DNA from: Pseudomonas pisciculturae
GTDB lineage: Bacteria; Pseudomonadota; Gammaproteobacteria; Pseudomonadales; Pseudomonadaceae
DNA: 64,000 nt
Direction: 5' to 3'
NCBI RefSeq assembly: GCF_015461805.1
Contig: NZ_JACVZE010000002.1
Span: 496,001 to 560,000 of the forward strand
A program made the translations under genes and the position numbers. Of this stretch, positions 43,936 through 54,708 are shown piece by piece; position 1 is the stretch's first letter, and each line of letters begins with the position of its first letter. Below the pieces are notes generated by a model. It had not been told where the DNA came from, did not search any database, and worked only from the letters and a program-made list of their open reading frames with translations.

Positions 43936-44309
43936 CTCGTGTCCTTATCAGATGCGTCGGGAACGATGAGCTTCTTCTGGCCCGTCACCAACGCGGCTGC
44001 GGAGGGTGGCCTGCGGGTGGTGTATGCGCGTTCGCGTTTCTTCCCGGCCATTTTCGCCATCTGGATGGGGCTTGAACGCACCTCCTCGACCAGCGAACTC
44101 AACCGATCCAATTCTCCGATCACGCGCAACACCGCAATCAGGTTGAGCAAGGTGCCCTTGCCCGCCATCAACTGGCGTAACGTGGTGCGGGATATGCCCG
44201 CCTCATCGGCCACTGTTTGCTGATTGATGTTCTTTTTCACCCTCAAAGCTTCAAGGCGCGAGCCAATCACTTCTGCGATGGCTTGCTCACTCATCGTAGT
44301 CATCCGCAT
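43929..44309 (-). CDS. hipB: HipB-like antitoxin (Xre-type HTH)
   Basis: This 126-residue protein has a helix-turn-helix (about residues 12-65 from the chosen start) with LRVKKNINQQTVADEAGISR and TLRQLMAGKGTLLNL. A basic tail of about 50 residues includes KKRERAYTTRRPPSAAA. HipB-type antitoxins bind HipA and repress their own promoter. I prefer the ATG at 44309 because AGGAAG lies 8 bp upstream. ATGs at 44303 and 44294 are also possible. The tail is longer than that of E. coli HipB. The upstream DNA is AT-rich with repeated operator-like sites. Confidence 0.85.
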   Translation of the reverse strand: MRMTTMSEQAIAEVIGSRLEALRVKKNINQQTVADEAGISRTTLRQLMAGKGTLLNLIAVLRVIGELDRLSSLVEEVRSSPIQMAKMAGKKRERAYTTRRPPSAAALVTGQKKLIVPDASDKDTSW

Positions 44310-44344
44310 TTTGTCTGGCTTCCTGATCGATAGGTGAACTTCTA

Positions 44345-44471
44345 CCACTTATTGATCAGTATCCTAGCCAATAATCCGGCGACATGTAAGCGGATCTATG
44401 GAGCCTGATTTTTTGGATAGAAAAATGATCAAAATATGACTTAATTCCACTTATTGATCATAAAACTATCC
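44345..44471. promoter_or_regulatory. Candidate HipB operator region
   Basis: CCACTTATTGATCA occurs twice in the same direction, at 44345-44358 and 44447-44460. GGATAGAAAAATGATCA (44415-44431) and TGATCATAAAACTATCC (44455-44471) form inverted arms (13 of 17 bases pair). TATCC also follows the first direct copy (44360-44364). E. coli HipB binds TATCC-N8-GGATA, so the TATCC/GGATA pieces fit. The region is markedly AT-rich. Confidence 0.5.
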
Positions 44472-44483
44472 AATTTCAAATAA

Positions 44484-45413
44484 TCACGTTAAACCACGCT
44501 CACCCACAGGGCTCTGCGCCGCCCCACCCTCCAACTTGCGCCACAACAACCGCACGTTGGCCTTGCGTACCAACGCACAGCGATACAGGCGGATCTCCAG
44601 CGGCACATGCCATTGCGGGCCGCCACACACCACCAGCTCACCACGGGCCAATTCCGCCCGCACGCTCAACTGCGGCACCCAGGCGATGCCCAGGCCTTCC
44701 AGGGCCATGCTCTTGAGGCTGTCGGCCATGGCGGTTTCATATACGGTGGTAAAGCGCAGCGCGCGTTGGCGCAGCAGCAAATGCACCGAGCGCCCCAGGA
44801 ATGCACCCGCGCTATAGGCAAGCAGAGGCACACTGCCCTCGCCTTCCAAGTCAAACAACGGCTTGCCATCGGCATCAGCAGCACACACCGGGAGCATTTC
44901 GGTGTTGCCCAGGTGCAGCGACGGGAAGATTTCCGCGTCCATTTGCATGGCCGCGTCCGGGTCGTAGAACGCCAGCATCAAGTCGCAGCCGCCTTCACGC
45001 AGGGCATGCACGGCATCGCCGACGTTGGTGGCCACCAGCCGCGTGGCGATGTTCAGGCCTTCGTTGCGCAGTTGCGCGATCCAACGTGGGAAGAAGCCCA
45101 GCGCCAGGGAGTGGGCGGCGGCCACTTGCATGACTTCACCCTGCCCACCTTCCAGATGATGCAAATGGCGCAGCACTTCGCCGAGCTGCTCGACCACGGT
45201 ACGTGCGGTGACCAGAAACAGCTGCCCCGCCGCCGTGAGCTCCACGGGGGTGCGCGAGCGATTGACCAAGGTCAAACCCAGGGCGGCCTCAAGGCTGCGG
45301 ATGCGTCGGCTGAACGCCGGCTGGGTCACGAAGCGCCGCTCTGCCGCCTGGGAAAAGCTGCGGGTGGCCGCCAAGGCGCTAAAGTCTTCCAGCCATTTGC
45401 TCTCTAGGTTCAT
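44484..45413 (-). CDS. LysR-family regulator next to aspA
   Basis: This 309-residue regulator has an N-terminal winged helix-turn-helix (about residues 1-60: NLESKWLEDFSALAATRSFS then AAERRFVTQPAFSRRI) and a LysR substrate-binding domain (about 90-295). The ATG at 45413 follows GGGAAG. It is divergent from aspA, the arrangement in which LysR proteins usually control the neighbour. PA5428 is in the same place in PAO1. The ligand is unknown. Aspartate or fumarate would be reasonable guesses from context. Confidence 0.9.
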   Translation of the reverse strand: MNLESKWLEDFSALAATRSFSQAAERRFVTQPAFSRRIRSLEAALGLTLVNRSRTPVELTAAGQLFLVTARTVVEQLGEVLRHLHHLEGGQGEVMQVAAAHSLALGFFPRWIAQLRNEGLNIATRLVATNVGDAVHALREGGCDLMLAFYDPDAAMQMDAEIFPSLHLGNTEMLPVCAADADGKPLFDLEGEGSVPLLAYSAGAFLGRSVHLLLRQRALRFTTVYETAMADSLKSMALEGLGIAWVPQLSVRAELARGELVVCGGPQWHVPLEIRLYRCALVRKANVRLLWRKLEGGAAQSPVGERGLT

Positions 45414-45477
45414 CACTTCCCTCCACGGGTACGCACCATTTTGGCACACACGCCCGCCATGATAGCCGGGTCACACC

Positions 45478-45497
45478 TGCATTATGCCGTTTATGCA
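45478..45497. promoter_or_regulatory. Candidate LysR operator in the aspA promoter
   Basis: TGCATTATGCCGTTTATGCA is an imperfect palindrome (arms TGCAT/ATGCA) between the LysR gene and aspA. LysR sites are often interrupted dyads in this position. This is a pattern match only. Confidence 0.35.
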
Positions 45498-45595
45498 TAG
45501 GCCAGTGCTTAACAGCATTGGCCGAAAAACCTGCACAAGCCTAGCATTCGCAGCGTTCCGGCCAGTTCCGGGTCCATATCGAGATGATTTCCGTC

Positions 45596-47020
<1,425 letters not shown>

Positions 47021-47074
47021 GCGTTTGTTGCACCGCTCACCAGGTTGAGGGACTAGACACCTCTCACCTTTTGA

Positions 47075-47109
47075 GGGCCTGAAGGCTCGTTCTTCAGGCC
47101 CTTTTTTTT
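47075..47109 (+). terminator. Terminator after aspA
   Basis: GGGCCTGAAG pairs with CTTCAGGCCC and is followed by a run of Ts, 55 bp after the aspA stop. It is a classical Rho-independent terminator. Confidence 0.9.
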
Positions 47110-47400
47110 GCCTCAAGGTTGTGAAATGAAGCCCATAAAAAATCCAATATCGCCCTGCAAGCCCACCACCCTGCTGAAACCTTTAATCGCCCCGTGCAGA
47201 CGGATCACGCGCTCCTAGGTATAGTGCCGCCCCTCTTCGCGCTGCGGCCGTCGGTAACGAGGCCCGGATACACACGCGAAACCGCATGAATAACAACCCG
47301 CAAAAGGATTGGGGTCGAACTGTCGCGCACTGCCTGGTGCTTAGCGACGGCGTCGCACCGTCCTGCGTTTGCCATTAGAAAAATCAGCGAGGAACACTCC
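47110..47400 (+). promoter_or_regulatory. Long leader of the AGCS symporter gene
   Basis: This is about 290 bp with no gene. A possible -10, TATAGT, lies at 47220-47225, which would give a leader of about 170 nt. Within it GCGACGGCGTCGC (47344-47356), flanked by GGTGC/GCACC, can form a hairpin. AGCGAGGAA before the ATG is the ribosome-binding site. I see no known riboswitch. In particular no glycine aptamer core is evident. Confidence 0.35.
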
Positions 47401-48846
47401 ATGCTCGAAGTCATCAACGACTTCCTCTCAGGGAAAGTACTGATCGTGCTCATTGTCGGGCTCGGCGGTTATTTCACGATCCGCTCGCGTTTCGTACAGC
47501 TGCGTCACTTTTTCCACATGTTCTCGGTGTTTAAAGACAGCCTCAAGAGCAGCTCCGACCAACTCAGCTCGTTCCAGGCGCTGATGCTCAGCCTGGCCGG
47601 CCGTGTGGGTGCCGGTAACATCGCCGGTGTCGGCATTGCCGTAACCCTGGGTGGCCCGGGCGCCGTGTTCTGGATGTGGGTCACCGCACTGGTAGGCATG
47701 TCGTCGAGCTTTATCGAGTGCTCCCTCGGCCAGCTCTACAAACGCACCGACGCTGAAGGCACCTACCGTGGCGGCCCGGCGTATTACATCCAGCACGGCC
47801 TGCACAAGCGCTGGCTGGGCATGGTCATGGCGTTCCTGCTGCTGGTGACCTTCGGTTTCGCGTTCAACGGCCTGCAAGCCCACGCCGTAACTCACTCGCT
47901 GAACAACGCCTTTGGCCTGGACACCACCTACACAGGTCTGGCCCTGGCTGCATTGCTGGGCCTGGTATTTATTGGCGGGATCAAGCGCATCGCGTCGATT
48001 GCCGACCTGCTGGTGCCGGTCAAGACCCTGGTCTACATCGCCGTAACCCTGTACGTGATCGTGCTGCAATTCGACCACGTACCGGCCATGCTCGCGACCA
48101 TCGTCAAGAGCGCCTTTGGCCTGGACCAAGCCTTCGGTGGCCTGGTAGGCAGCGCAATCATCATGGGTGTGAAGCGCGGCGTATTCGCCAACGAAGCCGG
48201 TTTGGGCAGCGCGCCTAACGTGGCGGCGGTGGCTTCGGTAGAACACCCGATCGCCCAAGGCGTGGTGCAAGCGTTCAGCGTGTTCCTCGACACCTTCGTG
48301 ATCTGCACCTGCACCGCGTTGCTGATCCTGCTGTCCGGCTTCTACACCCCAGGCTTTGAAGGCGACGGCATTGCCCTGACCCAGAACTCCCTGGCCGCTG
48401 TAGTGGGCGACTGGGGCCGCATGTTTATCTCCGTGGCCCTGGCGTTGTTCGTGTTCACGTCGATCATGTACAACTACTACCTGGGCGAGAGCAACCTGCG
48501 CTTTTTGGTGGGCAACAACCGCAAGGTGCTGATGGGTTATCGCGCCCTGGTGTTGGCGTTGATCTTCTGGGGCTCCATCGAGAACCTGAGCACGGTGTTC
48601 GCCTTTGCCGACATCACCATGACGATGCTGGCGTTCGTTAACCTGTTCGCCCTGGCGTTCCTGTTCAAGATTGCCATGCGCATCCTGAACGACTACGACA
48701 ACCAGCGCGCTGCGGGTATCAAGACGCCGGTGTTTGACTCCAGCCAGTTCCCTGACCTGGACTTGGACCGCAAGGCCTGGCCGGCCAATCCGGTAAAACC
48801 GGATGCAGTGCCATCGGCTGAGCTGAGCGCCCAAGCGCAACGCTAA
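47401..48846 (+). CDS. Alanine/glycine:cation symporter (AGCS family)
   Basis: This 481-residue transporter has about ten hydrophobic helices. The AGCS signatures are SLAGRVGAGNIAGVGIAVTLGGPGAVFWMW (residues about 63-92, with RVGxGNIxG) and GVKRGVFANEAGLGSAPNVAA (about 255-276). It takes up alanine, glycine or a related small amino acid with Na+ or H+. The specific substrate is not readable. Position between aspartase and asparaginase suggests amino-acid scavenging. A hairpin terminator lies just after the stop. Confidence 0.92.
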   Translation: MLEVINDFLSGKVLIVLIVGLGGYFTIRSRFVQLRHFFHMFSVFKDSLKSSSDQLSSFQALMLSLAGRVGAGNIAGVGIAVTLGGPGAVFWMWVTALVGMSSSFIECSLGQLYKRTDAEGTYRGGPAYYIQHGLHKRWLGMVMAFLLLVTFGFAFNGLQAHAVTHSLNNAFGLDTTYTGLALAALLGLVFIGGIKRIASIADLLVPVKTLVYIAVTLYVIVLQFDHVPAMLATIVKSAFGLDQAFGGLVGSAIIMGVKRGVFANEAGLGSAPNVAAVASVEHPIAQGVVQAFSVFLDTFVICTCTALLILLSGFYTPGFEGDGIALTQNSLAAVVGDWGRMFISVALALFVFTSIMYNYYLGESNLRFLVGNNRKVLMGYRALVLALIFWGSIENLSTVFAFADITMTMLAFVNLFALAFLFKIAMRILNDYDNQRAAGIKTPVFDSSQFPDLDLDRKAWPANPVKPDAVPSAELSAQAQR

Positions 48847-48861
48847 ACCGAGATAGATGAC

Positions 48862-48905
48862 ACGCCGCCTGGCCTTGGGCATGCTCTGGGCCCGGCGGCG
48901 TTTTT
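48862..48905 (+). terminator. Terminator after the AGCS symporter
   Basis: ACGCCGCC pairs with GGCGGCGT and is followed by TTTT. It lies 16 bp after the symporter stop and 18 bp before the asparaginase start, so the asparaginase may need its own promoter or read-through. Confidence 0.7.
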
Positions 48906-48922
48906 CGTTCAGGAGAATCTCA

Positions 48923-49900
48923 ATGTCAGCATCCAACAACGTCATGGTGCTCTACACCGGCGGCACCATCGGCATGCAGGCCAGCGCCAACGGCTTGGCC
49001 CCCGCATCAGGCTTCGAAGCCCGTATGCGCGAACAGTTGGCCAGCGAGCCACTGCCCGCGTGGCGCTTTCGCGAGATGGCGCCGCTGATCGACAGCGCCA
49101 ATATGACCCCCGATTACTGGCAGCGCTTGCGCACGGCCGTGGTAGAAGCCGTCGATGAAGGCTGCGATGGCGTGCTGATCCTGCACGGTACCGACACCCT
49201 GGCCTACAGCGCAGCGGCCATGAGCTTTCAGTTACTGGGCCTGCCTGCTCCGGTGCTGTTTACCGGCTCGATGCTGCCCGCCGGCGTGCCCGACAGCGAT
49301 GCCTGGGAAAATGTCAGCGGCGCACTGCAGGCCTTGGGTGAAGGCCTGGCACCGGGCGTGCAGTTGTACTTCCACGGCAAGCTGATGGCTCCGACGCGCT
49401 GCGCGAAGATCCGCAGCTTCGGGCGCAATCCGTTTGCTGCACTGCAACGTAACGGTGGCGCGGCCAAAGCCGGGCAGCTTCCGGCCGCGCTGGATTATCG
49501 CCAGGCCAAGGCCCTGGCCAATGTCGGCGTGCTGCCGTTGGTACCGGGCATTGCCGCACCACAACTGGACGCGCTGATCGACAGCGGCATTCAGGCGCTG
49601 CTGCTGGAATGCTTCGGCAGCGGCACGGCGCCGAGCGACAACCCGGCGTTTCTTGCCAGCCTCAAGCGCGCGCAAGCGCTGGGCATCGTTGTGGTCGCCA
49701 TCACCCAATGCCACGAAGGCGGTGTTGAGCTGGATGTGTACGAGGCCGGCAGCCGCCTGCGCGGTGTGGGCGTGCTGTCTGGCGGCGGCATGACCCGCGA
49801 AGCGGCATTTGGCAAATTACACGCCTTGCTCGGCGCGGGGCTTTGCGCCGATGAGGTCCGACGCCTGGTGGAACTTGACCTGTGCGGTGAACTGGCCTGA
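48923..49900 (+). CDS. L-asparaginase, cytoplasmic type
   Basis: This 325-residue amidohydrolase splits asparagine to aspartate and ammonia. The two asparaginase signatures are present: MVLYTGGTIGMQAS with the first catalytic Thr (about residues 8-21), and GVLILHGTDTLAYSAAAM with the second Thr-Asp pair (about 83-100). No signal peptide is seen, so it is a type I, cytoplasmic enzyme. The ATG at 48923 follows AGGAGA at 6 bp spacing. The aspartate it forms could feed the nearby AspA. Confidence 0.9.
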   Translation: MSASNNVMVLYTGGTIGMQASANGLAPASGFEARMREQLASEPLPAWRFREMAPLIDSANMTPDYWQRLRTAVVEAVDEGCDGVLILHGTDTLAYSAAAMSFQLLGLPAPVLFTGSMLPAGVPDSDAWENVSGALQALGEGLAPGVQLYFHGKLMAPTRCAKIRSFGRNPFAALQRNGGAAKAGQLPAALDYRQAKALANVGVLPLVPGIAAPQLDALIDSGIQALLLECFGSGTAPSDNPAFLASLKRAQALGIVVVAITQCHEGGVELDVYEAGSRLRGVGVLSGGGMTREAAFGKLHALLGAGLCADEVRRLVELDLCGELA

Positions 49901-50008
49901 GCCCCCGCCGTTAGAGCTACATAGTTACCCTCTCGCCTGACTTGCCACTTTCTAGCATGCCGAAGCTGTTCTTCCGGCAGCGTCCATGAAATGGCAAGGC
50001 AGGAACCC

Positions 50009-53000
50009 ATGAGCCCACAATCTTCACGTTACAACCCCACCCACACGTTGCTCACTCAGCTCTGCGTGGGCCCCGCATTCAGGGAAGTCGCCGGCGTGCT
50101 GTTACGCCGGTCGCTGCAAGAGCGCTACCCCGAACTGGACATCGACCCGGACATTGCCATGGTCGGCACACCCGCCTGGAACCTCATCGACAATGAGATC
50201 GTCGCTGGCCCTCCCCAGTACCAACACCTCTGCGACATCCTCGCCCACCAGGCAATGCAAGGTATACCCAAGCTATACATCGAAGGCGTGCATTTCCTTA
50301 TCCAGCAAAAAAACACCCACCCCATTACCCACCTGCCGGTCAGCATCAGCGAGATCGCCAACCAGATCAACCTGCTGGCGCCTGTGATGCTCACTGCCTT
50401 CAAGGAACAGCAGGTGGATTACTGGAATGCCAGCAATGGACACTCCAAGCCACACTGGCGCTCCCTGGCAGAAACGTTGCGCTCAATCTGGAACGTGACG
50501 TCCGTCGAAGGATGGGATGAGGATGACTGCAAAATGGCCACCGGTCTATTCGCCTCGCCCGAACAGATCAGCCACAACACCTATAGCAGCTTCGATAGCC
50601 GGGCCTTCCTGATTGATGTTGACTGGAACGACCACGAAGCCGTCAAACACTGGGGCCTGCTGTCGATCGCCGTGCTGATCGGCACTCATGAAGGCAGCAC
50701 CAGGATCCTCACTTACTCATTGCTCAACGGCTTTCAAAAATTCGCCTCGGTGGACGCGTTGGGCGAGAGTTTGCCCGACTACCTGAAGATCCATGCACCG
50801 ACGAAAATCCAGTGGCGCCTGTTCGAACCCAAGGGGCATTTTTTTGAAAACCAGGCCTGCGCGTTAATTGCCCAACAGCTCGCCTTCATCGGGCAACTCG
50901 GCGTTTTTCACCAGCGTAACCCCGAGCCGTTTGAATCCCCACTCAATATCCCACCGGCCACCGATGAGCTGGCCGGCGAGCGCCAGCCGGGCCTCAAGCT
51001 GTACGTTGACGCGCTGCCGGATTGGCTGACTACGGGCTCTTTCACTGACCAAAGTCTCTACGCACGCTACTTGAAGGATCTCGCCGCCCTGCACACCCTG
51101 AATCAAGGCCAGTCCTATGACGATGGCATCCCGCAGATCCACAAATACACAGAGGGTCTGCTGCGTGCAGAGCTTGTCAAAAAAGAGATTGAGGAAGAGG
51201 GCAAGAGCAAGGGGCAGGCCAGGAAGCACACTGCTGCCGCAAGCCTGAGCCTGGATAAAATCGAGATCCAGGTACGTAGCCCGGTTGTCTGGGGCAGCTT
51301 TACCTTGCCGGGCAAGTTCGAAGACACCACCTTCACCCTCATCGAGCTGACCCTGCAAAACCTGATCAGCCTGCCCATCGGCAATAAAAGCATTCGCCTG
51401 CACAGTAGTGGCACCCTGCCAGATTGGCTGACCGTAGAGTACGTCGAAACCTTGGTTCGCAAGCTGGACATCGGCCAACATTACCCAGCCTTGGCCAAAA
51501 ACAAATTGCTCGACGATCCCGTTGAATCAAACCGCAGGAAAGCCCTGTTCAGCAGCCACTTGCGTATCCAGCTGCCACTGCTGGCCTTGCAATACAAGAT
51601 GAGCCGAAAAGGCGGGGTTGACGAACTGGGGTACCGCTACGTTGCCGCGGTGCTGGCTCCCGAGGCAGCGGACAGAAACATCGACGGGCTAGCCATCGTC
51701 CTGCGGCCTCTGGCCTTTGTACCACGTAACCGCAGCAACGATTCGCCAGACGTGGTGGCCAACATGTTTGTGATTGGCTCCCAAGACTTGAGTGCCGGCC
51801 CTTGCCTGCTGTATCGCCCGATGGCGGAGCAACAACTGTTGCAATACCCATCGCCAGCGGACCTGCTGTACGCGGTCCGGCAATCGCGACAGCTGCGTGA
51901 CTCGGTTCTCGCCTGGCTACCAGAAGACGTTCGCTCTGACTATGCCCGCTACGCGTTTCCTGGCGAATTGCCCTCACCCTGGGCGGCTGTGGACCTGCTA
52001 GTGGACCCAGTCAAGCTTCTGCAGATGAGCGGCCCCATGAACCTGGGCACGCAAGTGCTCGAAGGAGACCTGCCCGGCGAGTTATTCATGGCCAATGCCA
52101 ATGCCCTGGTGACGCTCGCAGACCGCCAATCGGTGTCCACTGTCGAGGCTCGTTGGGCCTCGATCAAACAGATAGGCTGGCAGATCTTCAACGTAGCACT
52201 GCCATTTCTGGGTCGGACGGTGAACGCCACCGCCTGGATCTGGCAGATTCTGGATCAGTTGCAAGAGTTGGTCGACGTGCACGAGCAGCAAGACGAATCT
52301 GCCGAATGGTCCGCACTGGCAGCGTTACTGCTCAATCTGGGCATGGCGCTGACCTTGCACATCGCCACGGCTAGCGCACCCCGTCGCCCACCCTTGACTG
52401 ACGAGGAGATGCAACTGCATCAACTCCCCAGGGCGACCGAGGTCAAAAAGCCCGCCGAGATCAAACAACTTGATAACCTGGTGACGCCCACCCTGCCAAG
52501 CGACCACCCGCATGCCCTGCACACCCTCGGCGCGCTCACCGAAGGTCGCGTCGACCTGACACGCTTACTAAACAGTTTCGAGGTCGACGACCCACAAATC
52601 AAAAGCCCGGCCTTGACGCGCACCGGCGTCAAACGCCACCTCTACCCGATGCTCGACAAGTTGTATGCAGCGGTAGGGGAACGCTGGTTCGAGGTAACGG
52701 TAGACGAAGATGACGTGGTCCAGATCACCGACGCGGCACAACCCTCGCGCAAGGGCCCCTTTCTGATCAACAACCTCAAGGGCGAGTGGTTCATCGATAC
52801 ACGGCTGCGACTTCGCGGCGGCGGCGCCAAGAGCAAGGTTAGAGCAGCCAGAGCCATGGCCGAACTTGAAGCCATCAAGCTGCGCCAACGGATTGCAGAC
52901 TTCGAGCAAAAAAAGCAACCCAGCCTGGAACAGTTGCAACAAACCAGCGCCCAACTAGCAGACACTCCCTCCACGTCAGCCAAGGCAAACAGTGATGCCT

Positions 53001-54649
53001 ACCTCAGCGCGCTGGACAGCCAACGCGACGGTTACGAAACAGCCTTGCAGCAGCTCAAGACATTGAATGTTTTTGCCCCGACACCTGACTTCCTGCACAA
53101 GACCATCGGCTACCTCAAGGCTCAGTTGACGTTAGGCCAGGCAGCCTTGGACGAGGTGCAAAAAGTCTTCGCCCCCAAACTCCGGGATACCCTGGCTAAC
53201 ATCGGGCGCCAGACGGTCGACCCGCAAAAACGCGAAATCACCGCCGCTCGCGAGATGACTGAAATACTGCACCGGGTCATCGCACGCCTGGATTATTTTC
53301 AGACGCGTTTCAGCGAACTACGCCAACTGTTCAGTGACGGGCTGCTCCAGATAAAGATCGCGAAGGCCCTGCTCCCCAGCTACACCAGCGAAGACCTCAA
53401 GCAGTTGCAAGTCACGCTGGCACGCAACCTGTGCCTGGATGAAAAAACCACCCTCAGCACCCCGCTGGCATGGACAGCCATCGATCATATTGTCGACGCC
53501 AGCGACATCGCGATTCAGGCGCTGCGCGATACGTTGAACGAGCGCAGCAATCGGCGGGTCGACGAGTGCATCGAAAGCCTGAGCAGCCTGCTCGAACAAT
53601 TCAAGATACTGGACGAACGCTTGCAGGACCTTCCCGTTGATTACCCTGGGATCACACAGCAGACCCAACTGACCGCCTTGCGTGGCCAGCTCAAGCAGTA
53701 CGCTACAACGGCGTCCAACCACCTCGCACGCTTGACTAGCGAGCGCAGCGCGCTGAGAGCGTTACCCCGACTGCCGCAAACACCCCCGCGCGCGGAGAAG
53801 AAATTCATCAGGACCCGCTACAACGGCATGGTGGTCGGCGAGCCCCGGTTGTCCCCGGTGGGTCTGGACACCGGCTTGGTGGATGTTCGCTCGCCGCTGT
53901 CTCACAAAGTAGTCGCGACGTTTCATGAAAAGCAGCCTGGCGTGTGGGTCCAGCAACACCAGAGCGTGGCAGTCGCCAGTCCTACCCTCGACTTGCCCAC
54001 CAGTATCAGCGTAGGCAACGACCTGCTCGACAACCTGCCCGAGTTCAAGCAAAAGGCAACCTTGCTTGCCGAGCACCCCCAACGTACCCCTATTGGCATT
54101 GAGTACTTGTACCACCAGCATGCTCAGCGCCTGGAGCAAGCCGCTCGCAACATCGAGAAAGCCCTGACCCAGAAAGACCTCAAGCCCAACAATGTCACCC
54201 TGGCCAACACCGCGAAACAGTCACTCAGCGAAGCTGCCACCGCCCTCTATAAACAAGGCAACGAGCATGTGCTCAGAATGACCAAGCAACAACCGCCTAC
54301 GCCGTCCGCCGTGCAGTGGCTAAAAAACCGCAACGCGATCAGCATCAAGAAAACCGTGAGTCGACGTCGCATCAAGTCCATCGCGCCAGACTACCTGGAC
54401 GAGTACACCATCAGCGACATCAACACCCGCGCGGTACTCTGGTATGCGCACTTTCACTACTCAACCTCCTGGACCACACCAAGGTCGTTTCTCAGTGCTC
54501 GTCTCAAAACACCTGCCGAGCACTTCCTCGGCGCGCTAGCCGACACCACCAAGGGCTTGAACAGCGCTCAACGTGCGACGTTCCATCGCAGCGAGATCAA
54601 CGAGGAACAGGCCGGATCATTGTTCTTCCCACGACCAGACCCAACCTGA
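50009..54649 (+). CDS. Giant protein A, DUF6543 / 'dermonecrotic toxin domain'-like
   Basis: This 1546-residue protein has no signal peptide. The N-terminal region (about residues 1-600) has CVGPAFREVAGVLLRRSLQE and SIWNVTSVEGWDEDDC. I associate it with the large Pseudomonas proteins named for a dermonecrotic toxin domain (DUF6543), with moderate certainty. Two hydrophobic stretches follow (about 726-750, LPFLGRTVNATAWIW; and 766-790). A compact unit ends FIDTRLRLRGGG (about 884-939). A long helical region (about 945-1260) and a conserved C terminus follow (FIRTRYNGMVVGEP near 1264, AVLWYAHFHYSTSW near 1475). It is collinear with the gene at 58044-62627. I use the ATG at 50009. Toxin function is not shown. 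Confidence 0.6.
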   Translation: MSPQSSRYNPTHTLLTQLCVGPAFREVAGVLLRRSLQERYPELDIDPDIAMVGTPAWNLIDNEIVAGPPQYQHLCDILAHQAMQGIPKLYIEGVHFLIQQKNTHPITHLPVSISEIANQINLLAPVMLTAFKEQQVDYWNASNGHSKPHWRSLAETLRSIWNVTSVEGWDEDDCKMATGLFASPEQISHNTYSSFDSRAFLIDVDWNDHEAVKHWGLLSIAVLIGTHEGSTRILTYSLLNGFQKFASVDALGESLPDYLKIHAPTKIQWRLFEPKGHFFENQACALIAQQLAFIGQLGVFHQRNPEPFESPLNIPPATDELAGERQPGLKLYVDALPDWLTTGSFTDQSLYARYLKDLAALHTLNQGQSYDDGIPQIHKYTEGLLRAELVKKEIEEEGKSKGQARKHTAAASLSLDKIEIQVRSPVVWGSFTLPGKFEDTTFTLIELTLQNLISLPIGNKSIRLHSSGTLPDWLTVEYVETLVRKLDIGQHYPALAKNKLLDDPVESNRRKALFSSHLRIQLPLLALQYKMSRKGGVDELGYRYVAAVLAPEAADRNIDGLAIVLRPLAFVPRNRSNDSPDVVANMFVIGSQDLSAGPCLLYRPMAEQQLLQYPSPADLLYAVRQSRQLRDSVLAWLPEDVRSDYARYAFPGELPSPWAAVDLLVDPVKLLQMSGPMNLGTQVLEGDLPGELFMANANALVTLADRQSVSTVEARWASIKQIGWQIFNVALPFLGRTVNATAWIWQILDQLQELVDVHEQQDESAEWSALAALLLNLGMALTLHIATASAPRRPPLTDEEMQLHQLPRATEVKKPAEIKQLDNLVTPTLPSDHPHALHTLGALTEGRVDLTRLLNSFEVDDPQIKSPALTRTGVKRHLYPMLDKLYAAVGERWFEVTVDEDDVVQITDAAQPSRKGPFLINNLKGEWFIDTRLRLRGGGAKSKVRAARAMAELEAIKLRQRIADFEQKKQPSLEQLQQTSAQLADTPSTSAKANSDAYLSALDSQRDGYETALQQLKTLNVFAPTPDFLHKTIGYLKAQLTLGQAALDEVQKVFAPKLRDTLANIGRQTVDPQKREITAAREMTEILHRVIARLDYFQTRFSELRQLFSDGLLQIKIAKALLPSYTSEDLKQLQVTLARNLCLDEKTTLSTPLAWTAIDHIVDASDIAIQALRDTLNERSNRRVDECIESLSSLLEQFKILDERLQDLPVDYPGITQQTQLTALRGQLKQYATTASNHLARLTSERSALRALPRLPQTPPRAEKKFIRTRYNGMVVGEPRLSPVGLDTGLVDVRSPLSHKVVATFHEKQPGVWVQQHQSVAVASPTLDLPTSISVGNDLLDNLPEFKQKATLLAEHPQRTPIGIEYLYHQHAQRLEQAARNIEKALTQKDLKPNNVTLANTAKQSLSEAATALYKQGNEHVLRMTKQQPPTPSAVQWLKNRNAISIKKTVSRRRIKSIAPDYLDEYTISDINTRAVLWYAHFHYSTSWTTPRSFLSARLKTPAEHFLGALADTTKGLNSAQRATFHRSEINEEQAGSLFFPRPDPT

Positions 54650-54708
54650 CGTACCGTTGACGGCACACAACTTGCTCCAACCCGGTACCTGCTACGTTGG
54701 AGCCGTCG

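Noticed and set aside
47110..47400. Glycine riboswitch before the Ala/Gly symporter
   Set aside because: I looked for the tandem aptamer core and did not find it. Only a simple GC-rich hairpin is present.
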